Source: Straminergon stramineum
Lineage: Eukaryota > Streptophyta > Bryopsida > Hypnales > Calliergonaceae
Direction: 5' to 3'
Assembly: GCA_963920665.1 (NCBI GenBank)
Contig: OY987270.1
Location: 744,001-808,000, forward strand
Length of the DNA stretch: 64,000 nucleotides
Numbering within the stretch: the stretch's first letter is position 1; each line of letters starts with the position of its first letter. The position numbers were made by a program, and so were the translations under genes. Of this stretch, positions 25,332 to 38,092 are shown one piece after another. The notes below the pieces were generated by a model. It saw nothing but the letters and a program-made list of their open reading frames with translations, did not search any database and had not been told where the DNA came from.

Positions 25332-25953
25332 TGATTATTATGCAAGGTTTAAAATGAGCTCATTTAGGAGTGGAAAGAGAAGGAAGACTTGCAAAAAGAA
25401 TTCATATCATAATTTATTTTGCCAAAACCATTCAAAATCTATATGTACCTACCTCCCCTAGATTCTTAGGATTTAACCTTAGAAGAAAGTGGTCCTATTA
25501 CCAAGGTGCCTTGCCATAAATATGTATATTCTTTGTCTTTGCAATTTTGTAGAAGGTCATTCATAGGACACTTTTAGTCCTTTGAGTTATTACATGACTA
25601 AGGTAGGGACACCTAGAACCACCATTTTTTCTACTGTGTACATTTTCTATCATTAAACTAATCACATTTTTACATATTATGATTGGGAAATGAAAGAAGA
25701 TTTCAATGCACTAAAGAACAGCATTTGGAAACCATGTACAAAACTTACGAGAAATCAAAGTTTACTTAGTAATTGTTCTAAAACCGTTTCTTCAATATTA
25801 GGTGCATATTGATTAAGAGATGTATGTAATGAGAGCATCTAATCAAGTGGCCCTTTTATTTATCTAGGCACTTGGCTCTTTTAGGTATCCCTACTTGAAA
25901 GACTTTGCAAAGTCAAAATTAGGATCCAACTCCATAAAAACATGTCAAAGATT

Positions 25954-25976
25954 AATATATATATATATATATATAT
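25954..25976. repeat. AT dinucleotide microsatellite
   Basis: An uninterrupted run of about eleven AT units. No associated gene. Confidence 0.95.
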
Positions 25977-26142
25977 GGAGAGAGAAAGACAATAATGAAT
26001 GTTAGAAAATTTCTTTCATCAAACTCAATATTTTCTAATTTCCTATATAGTAGAAAAGAATTACATTCTAAAATTTTGTTACATCAATTTCCAAGGTAAA
26101 AAATCTTTGAAGAGTTTGAATGAGGTTTGGAGAAGATCCTAA

Positions 26143-26470
26143 GCATTAGAAGAGATCTGGCCAAATAGAGGGCTGTGAGTTCCCGGCAGCAGGGAACTCG
26201 GGGAACTGCGCCACCATAGCGTGTTGATGTGGTCAGGACACCGCCATGTTACTTCTTTTTTTTTTCGTTTAAAAAAAATAAAAATAAAAAATTGTCGACT
26301 TTTCTATCGATTTCAAGACCAATTTTTTTTTTTTTTTTTTTTTTTTCACAAAAAAATTTTCAAAAATTTATGACGGCTGACTGCTGTCAGCCGTGCCCTC
26401 ACTGTTGGGGAACAACAATAGGGGAACAGACTTGGAATGGCCTTCTTTTAGGCCAGATCTCCTCTAATGT
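26143..26470. repeat. Inverted-repeat element with AGATCTGGCC ends
   Basis: The left end CATTAGAAGAGATCTGGCC (26143) is matched inversely by GGCCAGATCTCCTCTAATG near 26451-26469. Subterminal AGAGGGC and GGCCTTCTT extend the match. The interior carries GTTCCCGGCAGCAGGGAAC, GACGGCTGACTGCTGTCAGCCGT and a T-run at about 26322-26346. The open frame 26229-26486 lies inside and is dismissed. No clear target duplication. Confidence 0.65.
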
Positions 26471-28994
26471 ATACTCTAGAATTTGAAGAGTAGGACTTAT
26501 TTTTGTAGTAGAGATTCATAATTTCTCCTTTCTATTCATAATATCTTTAATTATTTGTAGAAGATCCTTAAACTTTTGAAGAGAGCCAAATGTACGAAAC
26601 AAATGATCTTCCAAATAATGAGGTAGACTCCTATCTTTGAATCATCCTAAAGTTGATATTGTCCTTTTCTTTGAGCCTATGTTCTTGGACCTTTATAGTG
26701 TGATTAGATTGTGTACAATCATGCCTTTTTGTCATCCTAAAAAAATGCAAGTTGAATAAGGATGAAATTACTTATTTCTAGTACATTACTTGTGGTCATG
26801 TGAAGAATTCATTTACTGTAATGAATTTAAGTAATATAATGGCATTGATGTAGGGGTTAAAGAAGGCATACATGTTATGACGGGTGTATTTTGGGTAGTC
26901 TATTGTTCAACACAAATTTTCTTGTTTTAAAATTTTTTTTTAATGAATTTCTAATGTTGATAACATTAAATATTACTTTTGTATGAATATCAAATTTAAT
27001 TTTCATCACTATTAATTTATAAATTCTAGAGGAGATACATTTAGACAACTAAAATCATCTAAATTATAATTTGTGCATGATTTTTATTATCAAACTATCT
27101 AAGTTTTTATTGGATCTTGTTGGATATTAAAATGAGATTCTACATTCTCTTAACATTTTGGAACAATGTATGAATATTATACTATGGATTTTTAAAAGTC
27201 CTGAAAATAGGACTACTCAAAATTGATCCTAGGCTCTCATGAATACTAATTGCACATCCTAGACAAGAATTTGTAGAGGGGAGTTCTAGAAATAAGTCAC
27301 AAATAAGTGTAGTTATTTAAACCAAAAGAAAGCCAACATCTAATGTATGGACAATGAACATTTTTCAAGAACATTATATGAAAGAGATTACGTATTTCCA
27401 AGTATGAGTGCTTCAAAAGTGGTTTTTGTTTGTTATTTAGCTATGTTACTAACTTGGTCAATGGATGCTTTATATTTTTTTTACAAAAGTTCCAAATCAA
27501 TTCATTTCAAGATAAGAATCAAATGAAAAGTTATAGAAATGAAGACCTTTTGTTTGGATTCTTGTATTGCCAAAACTTATTTGCATGAAAACTCCAACAT
27601 CTATGTTCCCCCTTCAAAAAATCTTTGGGACTAACCCCTAAGTGTTCTAACGTCCACTTTTTGGATGATGAACAAATTGAAACTCAAGTGTCATCCTCAA
27701 TTCTACTTGGATGAAAGTCATCTTAATTTGTGGAGATACTTTATGAAGTTGTTGTCTTATATAATGGTTGAATTTGGTGTTACTAGAGTAAATATTTTTC
27801 TAAAATTACAAAATGTGGAAGTATGTCAAGTGGTTGACCAAGACAAAATTGCATTGACTCTAGTTCAAAACTAGACTTTCCAAAATGAGATTATAGATTT
27901 TAAGAACACAAAAAATTCAAAAATCACCATGTGAAGAGAGCCTCATTTCAAATCCATTCCAACAATAGTGAGCTTACTCCAAAAATGAGAATATGTAGCT
28001 TTTAATCAAAATTAGAAGAATTTTGGAATTTTGGAATTTTCATTTCAAAATTTATAAAAAAAATGTGATAGCATTGGATGAATCTAATTGTGTGGATGGA
28101 ATCTAATACTCATAGTCTACAACTTTTATTTCTATATGAATTCCAAAGCATTCTTCCAAATAGCACTTTATAATGATTTTTCTTAGATTGTCAATTTTGA
28201 AGAAGACTCTGAGTGCTTCAGGGTTAACCCTTAAAGGGCCTAAAAGCCCTTTGAGTCCGTATAATATAATATGTATTGGTTGGTATTTGATTAGAAAAAT
28301 ATTGACCAAATACTTCTCGATACAAAGTAAATTAATGATTGTGATAGTACGAAAATAACAATGTATCACAATTCATATATTTTCACCACAGTTGAAGAGT
28401 TACAAGCCGCTAAAGAGGACCCCCAAGGTCTTTCAAGGCTTAAGCTTATCAATTTAAATAAGCTTAAATAAGCCTGCTCATGCATCCCACACTCCACCTC
28501 ACGCCCAAACACCCTCATGTCACAAACAGAAGATCAACCAACAACCAAAATCTAAATGTAACATAGATTCCAGAATCCCGCATTACAAAAAGGAGCGCAA
28601 CCCATCAAAGATCCCAACGATTGTACTCACACCAAAGATTCAACCGAAAAGCGAACGAAAAGTGAACGAAAAAGTAAACAATTCGACGAAAAACAACGGA
28701 AATGATCTTTTTTTGGATGCAGCCTCTCCCTCCAGAGTCCGGATAACGTCTTGCGCAGCTCGGATTGTAAGTTAGTCTCCGGAGGACGAGAGAGGCGCAG
28801 AATTTTTTTACACCTCTCTCAGCCTCTTCCATTTTCTCGCACTCTTCTTATTTTGAAATTCAGCGGTGGTTTGGTTTCTATTATTTTTGGACTTTTCGGG
28901 CTTTGGGTTTGATGGATAAGGTTTACGGCGCAGGAGAAGGTTAGTTTCGGAGTATTCGCAAGCGCGTGGCGCTCAATTTTTCTACGTCGCCATT
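26471..28994. other. AT-rich intergenic and RNase J 5' flank
   Basis: Open frames at 27665-27874 and 28103-28369 show no domains. Single TTAA-family termini occur at about 26855 (GTAGGGGTTAA) and about 28222 (GTTAACCCTTAAAGGGCC, part of a compact palindrome with AAAAGCCCTTT). About 28600-28994 becomes GC-richer and likely contains the promoter and 5' untranslated region of RNase J. Confidence 0.4.
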
Positions 28995-31900
28995 ATGGAA
29001 AGCTTGCAGATACAGGCGCGTCTGAATGCGTTGCAGGGGCAACCAGCTCATGAAGCGCAAGGCGCCTTGTTGAGGTCGGAATGGAAGGGAAGGAGAGGAG
29101 TAGGGCAGCAAGTGCTACTGGGGTTTAACCATTTGCCGACTTCGCTAACGTCAAGGAACTTCGTGAACCGAAATTTGAATCGAAATTTAGGTCGGCATTC
29201 GATCATTCGAGCTCAAGGTATTGAAATGTGTCCCACTCGTACTGTGAAATGCATTGTGTCGACTTCAAATGGAGCTTCACACCATTAGATTGGATTTTGC
29301 TACACGCCCGTGTTGAAATTGCTGCAATGAGGCGCAGCTGCTTGGTTCAAATGTGACTGAATTTTGTGACTGAATTTTTTGGGTGATGGGGGTTTGGGGA
29401 ATTTGTCCTTCTCTTACTGTGAAAATGCGTTGTATTAAATGCAAGTGGAGTATCTCAGCAGTAGATTGGATTATGCTACACGCTACTGTTTGAAATTGCT
29501 GCAATGGGCGCCAAATGTGACTGAATTTTTGGGTGATGGCGGTCTTGGGGAATGAATGAGCAGCGCCTGCTTCTGCTTCCACACAGCGCCAGTCGCGGCC
29601 TCGCCAGCATCGGAATGGGCATTACGAAGGGCCGAAGCGCAGCCGCGACGACGCCGTGACGCGCAAGATGAAGTCGTTTCATGAAGGCGCAGATGGACCG
29701 CCGTTGCGCGTGTTGCCCATCGGGGGACTGGGCGAGATTGGCATGAATTGTATGCTTGTTGGAAACTATGATCGCTACATTATGATCGACGCAGGTCTCA
29801 TGTTCCCGGAGTACGTGTTTGCATACCCTGGAGGATTAGGGTTTAGGGTTTAAGGGTTTAAGGGTTCAGGGCTTAGCTCGCGTCGTGGGTTGTTTTCGAA
29901 GCTTGCGGAATCGGGAACCACCCCCTGCAGTATACTCAGGCAGGCACCCCTAGATGTCTCTACGAGGGACATCTTGCAGTTGAGGTGGAGGTTCCCGATT
30001 CTGTATCTGTCCCACTTGCCACACCTAAATGCCACATTTCAGCTCTGAGCCTTGTTTGTTTCTATTCATGGAATTTTCCCTCTGTCAAGTATTCTTAGTG
30101 GTAAATGAAATTGGATTCCAAAGAATGCATCACATGGATACCATATGCAATAGTTAGTTATATAAGTTCAAAGTTTTTCTGGTAGATGATCGAAAAGCGA
30201 CGTGAGTTCTGATGTTGAGGTGGTTTATATTCTTAAAATAATAAATTCTCATTGAGCAAGGATATGCAGTGTTGCGTTTCGGTAGGACTTGCAAGGAAGT
30301 GTGGTAACCTTAAGCAATGGTTTGAAAAAGTAGGAAAATTTGGTGAGAGGTGTTATAGCTCGTTGGAGCATTGTTCCAGAGATGAAATTTCTCTGCCTAA
30401 TAGGATTGGGACTTGGTTTTTGGGGTGATGACATTCTAAGGTTTTTGAACAGAATTTTGAATTTTTTCAATCAGTGAGATTTTTATTGGGGGTTATATGG
30501 AAGCAGACATATGAAAAATATTCAATTCTATTTGGGCTTTGGATACTTGCGATTAGTTTTCTGGAAGGAATTGAATTGTTATTTATGTTTTTTACGTTAT
30601 TGTTTTCCACAGCTATGATGACCTGGGGGTTCAAAAAGTGTTACCGGACACAGCATTTATTCATCGCTGGAGGGACAAAATTGAAGCTGTTATTATCACT
30701 CATGGCCATGAGGATCACATCGGAGCTTTACCATGGGTATGTTTTTCCTTCTCCCTCTTACAGTTTCTGGTTGTTTTGTTCTGCTGTGCATATAGTTCTG
30801 AGAATCTCATTGTGACTACCTCTTCCTTGATTCCTTCTTGTCTTCAACGAGAATGGCTGAAATTTGTTATGATCTTGTTAGCAATTGAATAAGGATTTTA
30901 CTGTTGTTTAGCATGTAATATTTGGATACTGGTTATTAATTTTCAAGTCAGACCCTGGGCTCTGCTGTTCAGATTTTCATAATCAATATCTACAGTGTAG
31001 CAATGATTTAGCAGGGGTTGCTTTTGGGTGTTGCTACCTTATTGCAAAAGACCTTCGTGTTGCAAATCATGGGGGACATTTTCATTGAGCCTGTATGACT
31101 TAGAGATTACTATTTGGGCTCCTTTTCTTGCTATTTCTTACAGGTGATTCCAGCCCTTGACCCGAAAACTCCAATTTATGCAACGGGCTTCACCATGCAG
31201 GTACTGGTGTCTTTTTTGTCTGTCTTTCTCCAATTGTTTCAATGAACTTTGTGTTCGATTTGATCAGTTTGGGCCACTTCCGTAGACTAATGTAGCAGCT
31301 GGCTGTTTGTTTGGATTCGAAATCAGCTAATCAAGAGGCGCCTTAAAGAATACAACATACCAGCAGAAGGCAGACTGCGCACCTTCAGTATGCGCGCCCG
31401 CTTCGATGCGGGCCCCTTTGAAATTGAGCCTATTCGAGTGACTCATTCCATTCCAGATTGCTGTGGACTTGTCCTAAGGTGTGCGGATGGAACCATTTTT
31501 CACACAGGTGACTGGAAGGTTAGTTCACTGGATATTAATCTATCTTAATATCAACCTTCTAAACACTATATGATTGTCCAAATGAACTGGACTTTCAGGC
31601 TTCGTTTCCTGTTTAGTGTATCAAGAATATTTACTTTCAAGCTGTTGTGCGTTATCAAGGCCATAGAATCGTAATCAGTTAGATTAGCCAGTGGAGCCAT
31701 ACGCTTACTGATCACCAATTATTTGATGCTTCTGAAAGCTTTCTGCTTTATCTTGCTTTTCTGACTGTAGTAACCGATTTCTGCAGATTGATGAATCCCC
31801 AGTGGATGGCAATATTTTCGATCGCGTTGCTCTGGAGCAGCTCCAGAAGGAAGGCGTGACTTTGGTATTTTCAGTCGAGCTCCAAATAATTCATTCACAA

Positions 31901-34900
31901 GTTTCAGTTCATGAGAGTTCCAAAATTTTTTGGTTATCTTTCTTTTTTTTTCCTTCTTCGGCTGGGGTGGTTCCAAGAGTTTGGTTGAGGCTACCAATTT
32001 TGGAAACTTTGCATAATATTTTTGTTATTTTCATAACCTCAGTACAGTTCCTGGCGGTTTACATATTTCCTTTAAATATTGACTAAATATCTCATATTTT
32101 GCTCCTTAACCCCTAAGCAAACCAAAGTCCATATTCTGGATGATGACGTGAGTGCTTCAGACTGATATTTCATTTAAATATACTCTCATTCATCTAAAGT
32201 AATGCTTGAATTTTAAAAGTCCATCGTCCTTTATGACCATTTTGATGAAATTGAGGTAAGCGAAATAGTTGTACAAATATATTAGCCAAAATATGCATTA
32301 ATTCTGAAAAGCATTTGCGTGTTAAATTGTCAAACTTCTTATCGACTTGTAGCTAGACCAAAATATTTGTCGAAATCTGACAATGTTTAGTCAAAAAGAA
32401 GAACGACTTTATGAGACTGATCCTGACCTAGAAACAGAAGCCAGATGGAGAGTGTGGTGCTCTTGCCATTTTTGATAGATTTGGTTTTCTTTGAGTACGA
32501 GCTCAAGTCACTATTTGTTGTTGATTGTACAGATGATGAGCGACTCTACAAATGTCTTGTCACCAGGCAGAACCACAAGTGAGGCCGACGTGGCAGAGGC
32601 TTTGATGCGCAAAATCGTGGATGCTAAAGGTCACCGTGTCATCACCACTCAATTTGCATCCAATGTCCATCGCTTGGGCTGTGTGAAAGCTGCTGCTGAA
32701 GTCTCGGGTCGCAAACTGGTTTTTATTGGACTTTCACTGAAGACCTACTTGGAAGCAGCCTGGAGGGACGGACAGGCGCCCTTCGACCCTTCTATCCTGG
32801 TACGCTCAACTCTGTATGCCCTGTGTGATGGCCTCAAATGTGTGTGTTCTTGGTTCAATAAACCTCTGTGATATATTGTTATATTTTCTTGGAAGGCCGT
32901 AATGCACCATATAGTCTGCTTAGCTTTTTAATGGTATTGCAGCAAAATGTTGACGAATTGTTCCTTTATATTAGATAAAATGTAGACAAAGTGTTGAGCT
33001 ATCGTACACGTTTCTTTAGCGTTTTGACCTGGAACTATGGCTTACTCAGGTAAAAGCGGAGGATATGGACGCCTATGCCCCAAGTCAACTTCTTATTGTC
33101 ACCACCGGGTCTCAGGTTTGTCTTGAATTACTGCTTCCTTTACCGTTGTAAACTTTTATGTTGGTTAAACTTTAGAACACATTTTGGTGGAGGTGTGTTG
33201 GAGGCAGATGTGGTTTTGGAACACGTCTGAGTTTGAAATTTTCTGTTGGGGCAGGCAGAACCACGGGCAGCGCTGAATTTGGCTTCTATGGGATCCAGTC
33301 GCCTACTCAAGTTGCACAAGGACGATGTTATTCTCTATTCTGCTAAGGTGATTTTTTCAAACATCTACGTAGTTCAGTGGTAGTTTGAACGGTTGATGCG
33401 TTTGTGCTTTCTCATTCTTGACCGTGGCTTATGCCCTTGCTGATTATATAATCATCGGGATCTAGTCTCGGATCTAGTTCTGTAGTACTTGATTATTGCC
33501 AGAACACAGCAATGTTAAGATTACTCATTTCAGTTCATCTGAATAACTTTAACATTTCCTGCCCCTACAGATGATTCCAGGAAACGAGACTCGAGTGATG
33601 AAGATGATGAATCGTATTGCAGAGATGGGACCTAATCTCGTAATGGGAAGGGGAGAGAATCTGCACACGTCTGGCCATGCATATCGCGGTGAGCTGGTAA
33701 AGCCGTCTCACCAGAGTTCTTTCCTTCTACCTCTTTCACTCTGTCCCCTCTTTTATTAACAAATTCTTAAGTTATACCCCTTGAGGATGGAGAAGCCAAG
33801 TTGGAACTGTTTTTCAGCAGGTCATGTGGGTACCTTCTTTTTTCCACTTTTATTTATTTTATTGATCAAACATGCAGTCTTCCTCGCTGATTCTGGAGGT
33901 ATAAAAGTTGATCGTATCTGGGTTATGTTGTTCACAAAAAGATCACTCTAACCGGTCATTTAAAATCCACGAATCTTGGTCTCATAGGAGTTAATGCGGT
34001 TGATAATTTTGCATGGAATCCAGCATCACGGATTTACGATTTCACAGCAGTCTTCATGATTTGTTTGTAGGGAGTAGGTAGTATTTCACAATCTGACAAG
34101 GGATGGCCTGCTTTTGTTCGTTTTTGAAGGAGGAGGTCTTGAGACTTGTTAAACCGCAACACTTCCTACCCGTTCATGGAGAATTTGCCTTTCTCAAGGA
34201 ACATGAGCTTCTTGGCAAAGCTCAGGGCATCAGACATACTGCAGTACGTCATTATTCATGAAGCGTTAATCTTTTTTCTTTTTTTTGATCATACTAGTCT
34301 TAAGTCTTGAGAAGCTGCAATTTTAGGAATTTCGAGTAACGGTCTATCAGTTCAGGAATCGATAATGATATTTGACTTACGTAATTCTGAAATCTGTTCA
34401 CTGTGGCCGATGGCAGGTTATTAAGAATGGTGAGATGTTGGGAGTAGCTCCATTGAGGAACGGTCGAGTGCTTTCCAGTGGGTTCTCCCCGCTTGGGAGA
34501 GAGAAGTTGAAGGTCAGCTGCAACTGTTGCTTCCTCCTGTGTTAAAATTCGCAGTCTTAGGATCAGTCTAGACTGTTGCATTATCTACCGTATTAGGCTT
34601 TGATGTTCGGATTTTCATTTTCTCTTCGCAAGTTTTGTTTATATTTTTCTTGAAGCTAGAGTGCTACCTTTCCGGGATTCTGATACCCTACTTGGTGTTG
34701 CATTATTTATCTCATGTAACAGAAATTTGTAAGTGGACATAGAGATGTGCATTAAAACCAAGAAGCCAGAAATCAGTAGGTTCTTGTATATTGCTCTGAG
34801 ATATCTCGACAGAAACGTCAATGTAGTGACGGGGTTTTCATGAACTGTCGCTGCAGTTGATGTATAATGATGGGGACAAAGCGTTTGGAACAGCTGCCGA

Positions 34901-37578
34901 CTTGTGTATCCATGAACGAATGAACATCGCCTTGGAGGGCCTCGTGATCGCAAGGTACATGTTGCAACCTTGAGGGTGTACTCTACGTTTTAACCCATAA
35001 GTGCCATAATGGTCAAAAGAAATGAGAAATCATGTCCTCTAAGTAGAACTATATTTTGGGAGTAACTGGAATGGACTAATAGCTCCCTCAGTGAACTTTC
35101 TGTTTTTACCCTGGGCACTTAGAGGTTAACGTATTTGATATGACCGAATATTTTCATATATTCTGAAACATGCAGACACGAGATATATGTTGTGATTTTC
35201 TTCCTTCTGACATCAGTTTTATGAATTGGGTTTATTCAGTGTGGAGGTCATAAGAGCTGAAGAGAACGATATAGACGAAGAAGAAGAGGAAGAGGATAAA
35301 CTTATGAGAGATGATGAAGAGGATGAGGCGGATGAATATGGACTGCAAGGAAGGATTCGCATCACGACCCGGTGTTTGTGGACAGACCATAACAAGCTTT
35401 TGGAGTCCTTGCAAAGGGCAGCGGATGTCGCCCTTGCAAGCTGCAGGAAGGACGCAAGGTTGTCAACTATTGAGCGACATGTTAGTGTGGTCCTCCGTAA
35501 AGTTGTACAGAAGTACAGCAACAAACGGCCGGATGTAATTGTAATTGCTACGGAAGCTTCAGAGGGGGTGACTCCTAATAGGTCTTCTCCCGAAATTATT
35601 AACAATTTTGACCAATCTCGTAGTAAGCAGCAACCTTGGAAAAGAGCTGATGACGCTAAGTCGAAATTTTTTAGGGGCCCTGTTGGAGGAACTGTTGAAC
35701 CTGTAGAGATGGCCGTGGAAAAGTTTGAGAGAAAGGAAGAGCTCACACGTGTACAAAAGAGGACTTTGGACGGTAAGACAGAATCAGTCTATTCTGTAGT
35801 GAAATCGATTCGTGAGGTTGAACTCGTGGAAGGGGAAGCAGTAAGTGAACCTGTGGCTGCCTCATCAGGATCTCTTGCACCAGAAGGTACGCTTAGGGTG
35901 ATTTATTTGTGGGTTGATCAAGGTTTCTTTTAATCGTCAGAACGTTACACTAGCTTCTCTGAACCGAAGTTTTCATGTTTGCAGGGGAAAAAAACTAAAC
36001 AAGATAAAAGAAGAAAAAGAAAAGTTTGTTGAAGCGACTGAATTGCCAAAACGTTTTCCTTTTTGATCCGCAGAAGTAGAGAGCGATGGAGAGCGTGGAG
36101 AATCAGATGCAGATGAGCCTGTTGCATCAGATGTAGCCGATTCCAGCATCTCAACAGGTTCTAATAATGGAGTAGAGCCTCCTAAGAAGAAACGTCAAAA
36201 GTGGAGGTACGAAGTCTTGTACAGTTGTTTATATCTCAGTAGTTTATTTCTTAGCTTCTAGAGAATTATCTTGGAATTCGTAGCTGGTATTACATCATAA
36301 TGTGCTAGAACGAATAAGGCTGTCTCTGCAAGACTTGCCATGTCCAAAGAATTCTTTCCATATTCCATCTACATCATCACTTTTGTTTCGTTTTTCTTCC
36401 TCTTTTATTATCTCTACCCCCAAGGGGAGAGACTATGCAATGGTTCAAAACGTTGAAAAGTTCTGGTGTTTAATGAAAATGAGAAATGTGATAAGTAGCA
36501 TGTTGGGGCCCATCGTTCCAAAGAATATATGTCATGAGTATAGTACAATTGTGCTCATCCTATAGTGACATTCTTTGAGGATTATACTGAGTTTTTTTGA
36601 ATTTCTTAGTAAATCAGTATTACGTCAAGGATTATACTTAGGATTGCTCAAAGGATTATATAGAAAGAGGTTTATGAAAATTATACATTTCTATTGGGAT
36701 GACACTTGGGAATTAGTCGTTTGTTATCCCTAGCAGGAACGATGATTTTGTACATGGGAAGTAATTTTTTCAGCATGCTTATTTCGTACCTCTAGTTTGG
36801 GTATGTCGCTGCAACCGAAAAGTCCATGTATTTCTGGATCATATTTCTATATTGATGTAGTCATCTTTTTGTATAAAAATTAGTCTCTTTCAAGTGCTCA
36901 CATATCGCTCGGTGCAGACATGACGAGACATTGAAGCTCATCGGCGTACGAAGTGCTATGGTAGATCAGCTGCTGAAGGAGGGAAAGAGCCGAAAACCAA
37001 GTTGGAAAGACATTGCTACGAATTTCAATACAAGTGGTTTTGAACGTAACCCAGAGCAATGCAGTTCCATGTGGTCTTCTCTAGTGAAAAAATACGAGGT
37101 AATTACCTGCTCCAACCTTGTGCTCTTGCTTCCCTTCATCAACACCACACTTTGTGTATTATCCACCTCCTGAATTTGACCACACTATCAAATTCAGTAC
37201 AGAAAGAGCCATCATAAGTTCCATCCACCAATTATTGTATGCTGTTAAGAAAATTTTATAATCCATGGTTTGTTGCAGTTTCCTACTCCATCTGATTTCA
37301 GTTCTAGGGTGCTAAGAAAGTATTCTAATTTGTCAATCTGGGGCTGTTTATGGGCCCAGGCAGTGGTTGAGGAAAAGGCTTCCAGGGACGCTAGTGCTGC
37401 CCCACCCAAGAAAGAGTGGACTTACTTTGAGGCTATGGATGCTGTCATGAAAAAGCACGCCAAGACCCCCGTTTCACAAGAAGTGAAGGACCGTGATAGG
37501 CGGACCAGGAGGACCAAGAACAGCAGTTCTAATGAAACTTCACAACTGCAGCAGCCAACAGTAGCGAGTACAACTTGA
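28995..37578 (+). CDS. RNJ: Ribonuclease J, plastid type, with GT-1 domain
   Basis: Plant RNase J is a plastid metallo-beta-lactamase/beta-CASP exo- and endoribonuclease that trims mRNA 5' ends and removes antisense RNA. Seventeen exons: 28995-29217, 29564-29810, 30613-30736, 31144-31200, 31327-31518, 31787-31864, 32533-32799, 33050-33115, 33255-33347, 33571-33696, 34130-34243, 34417-34512, 34857-34954, 35240-35886, 36074-36206, 36918-37098 and 37360-37578. Phases agree throughout, giving 986 residues. Exon 1 is a Ser/Arg/Asn-rich probable transit peptide. Metal-site motifs: HGHEDH 187-192, H257 (THSIPD), HTGDW with D279, and H507 (PVHGE). The beta-CASP core includes [17 protein letters not shown]. 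An unusually long acidic insert follows at about 602-627. After [10 protein letters not shown], residues about 855-914 form a GT-1/trihelix domain. The exon 2 acceptor (GAGCAG) is weakest; exon 17 could begin at 37279 instead, in the same frame. Confidence 0.96.
29221..29550. repeat. Tandem duplication filling RNase J intron 1
   Basis: Unit 1 (about 29221-29395) and unit 2 (about 29397-29550) share in order ACTGTGAAA.TGC.TTGT, TAGATTGGATT.TGCTACACG, GAAATTGCTGCAATG and AAATGTGACTGAATTT..GGGTGATGG. The intron is 346 bases, so nearly all of it is this duplication, and the splice acceptor comes just after unit 2. Confidence 0.85.
29832..29875. repeat. Telomere-like repeat in RNase J intron 2
   Basis: A short array of about five units: GATTAGGG, TTTAGGG, TTTAAGGG, TTTAAGGG, TTCAGGG. 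The plant telomere unit is TTTAGGG and telo-boxes are known in promoters and introns of housekeeping genes (family knowledge). Here it begins some 20 bases after the exon 2 donor. Confidence 0.75.
34990..35129. repeat. 140-base TTAA element in RNase J intron 13
   Basis: Begins TTAACCCATAAGTGCCATAA and ends GGGCACTTAGAGGTTAA; the ends are imperfect inverse repeats flanked by the shared TTAA. It takes up half of the intron between 34954 and 35240 without touching the splice sites. Confidence 0.75.
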
Positions 37579-38092
37579 GCACTCCCAGAGATGAAAGGAC
37601 AGGCAAACAACTAACACCCTGTGAATGATGCTCGTCTGGGTTGACAGAGAATTAACGTAGCATTCTTTCTCCTATTATTGATCAAATGGGCGATTTAAGC
37701 CTTCTTATCTGGTCTCGTGTAATGCTTAAGGTTGCCAAGATTTTTCTACTTATGACTTGAAATTATATCGGCTTTTTTCTGTCCAATTTTATTTTGAGTA
37801 CCTGTAATGAATACATGCAATGTTCTTCATTGATTCTAGTGATATAATTTGAACCCCTTTGAATTTCATGCTTTTCATAACATGATCAATGAAATTGGTA
37901 TCAAATGTTTTCAGCAAAATTGTGGACACATTTGGGGACTGAGGGGGTATTATATATTTTTACTTTAGGGTACCCAAACCGACAAACCTGGTGTTACTAT
38001 TGCCCTTCTAACATGCAGCCCAAAGTAGACCCATTGTGATCCAATTCTGATCATCTCCAGCATCAACGTACCACATCAAGACTGGCTCCAAT
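37579..38092. other. Convergent 3' region of RNase J and the next gene
   Basis: Lies between the RNase J stop and the stop of the minus-strand gene at 38093, so it should hold both 3' untranslated regions. No repeat or further gene seen. Confidence 0.45.

Noticed and set aside
26229..26486. Phe/Lys-rich 85-residue frame
   Set aside because: Product of T- and A-runs within an inverted-repeat element.
35219..35746. 175-residue Ser/Leu-rich frame on the minus strand
   Set aside because: It is the antisense shadow of RNase J exon 14; its Ser runs are the reverse of the Glu/Asp codons.
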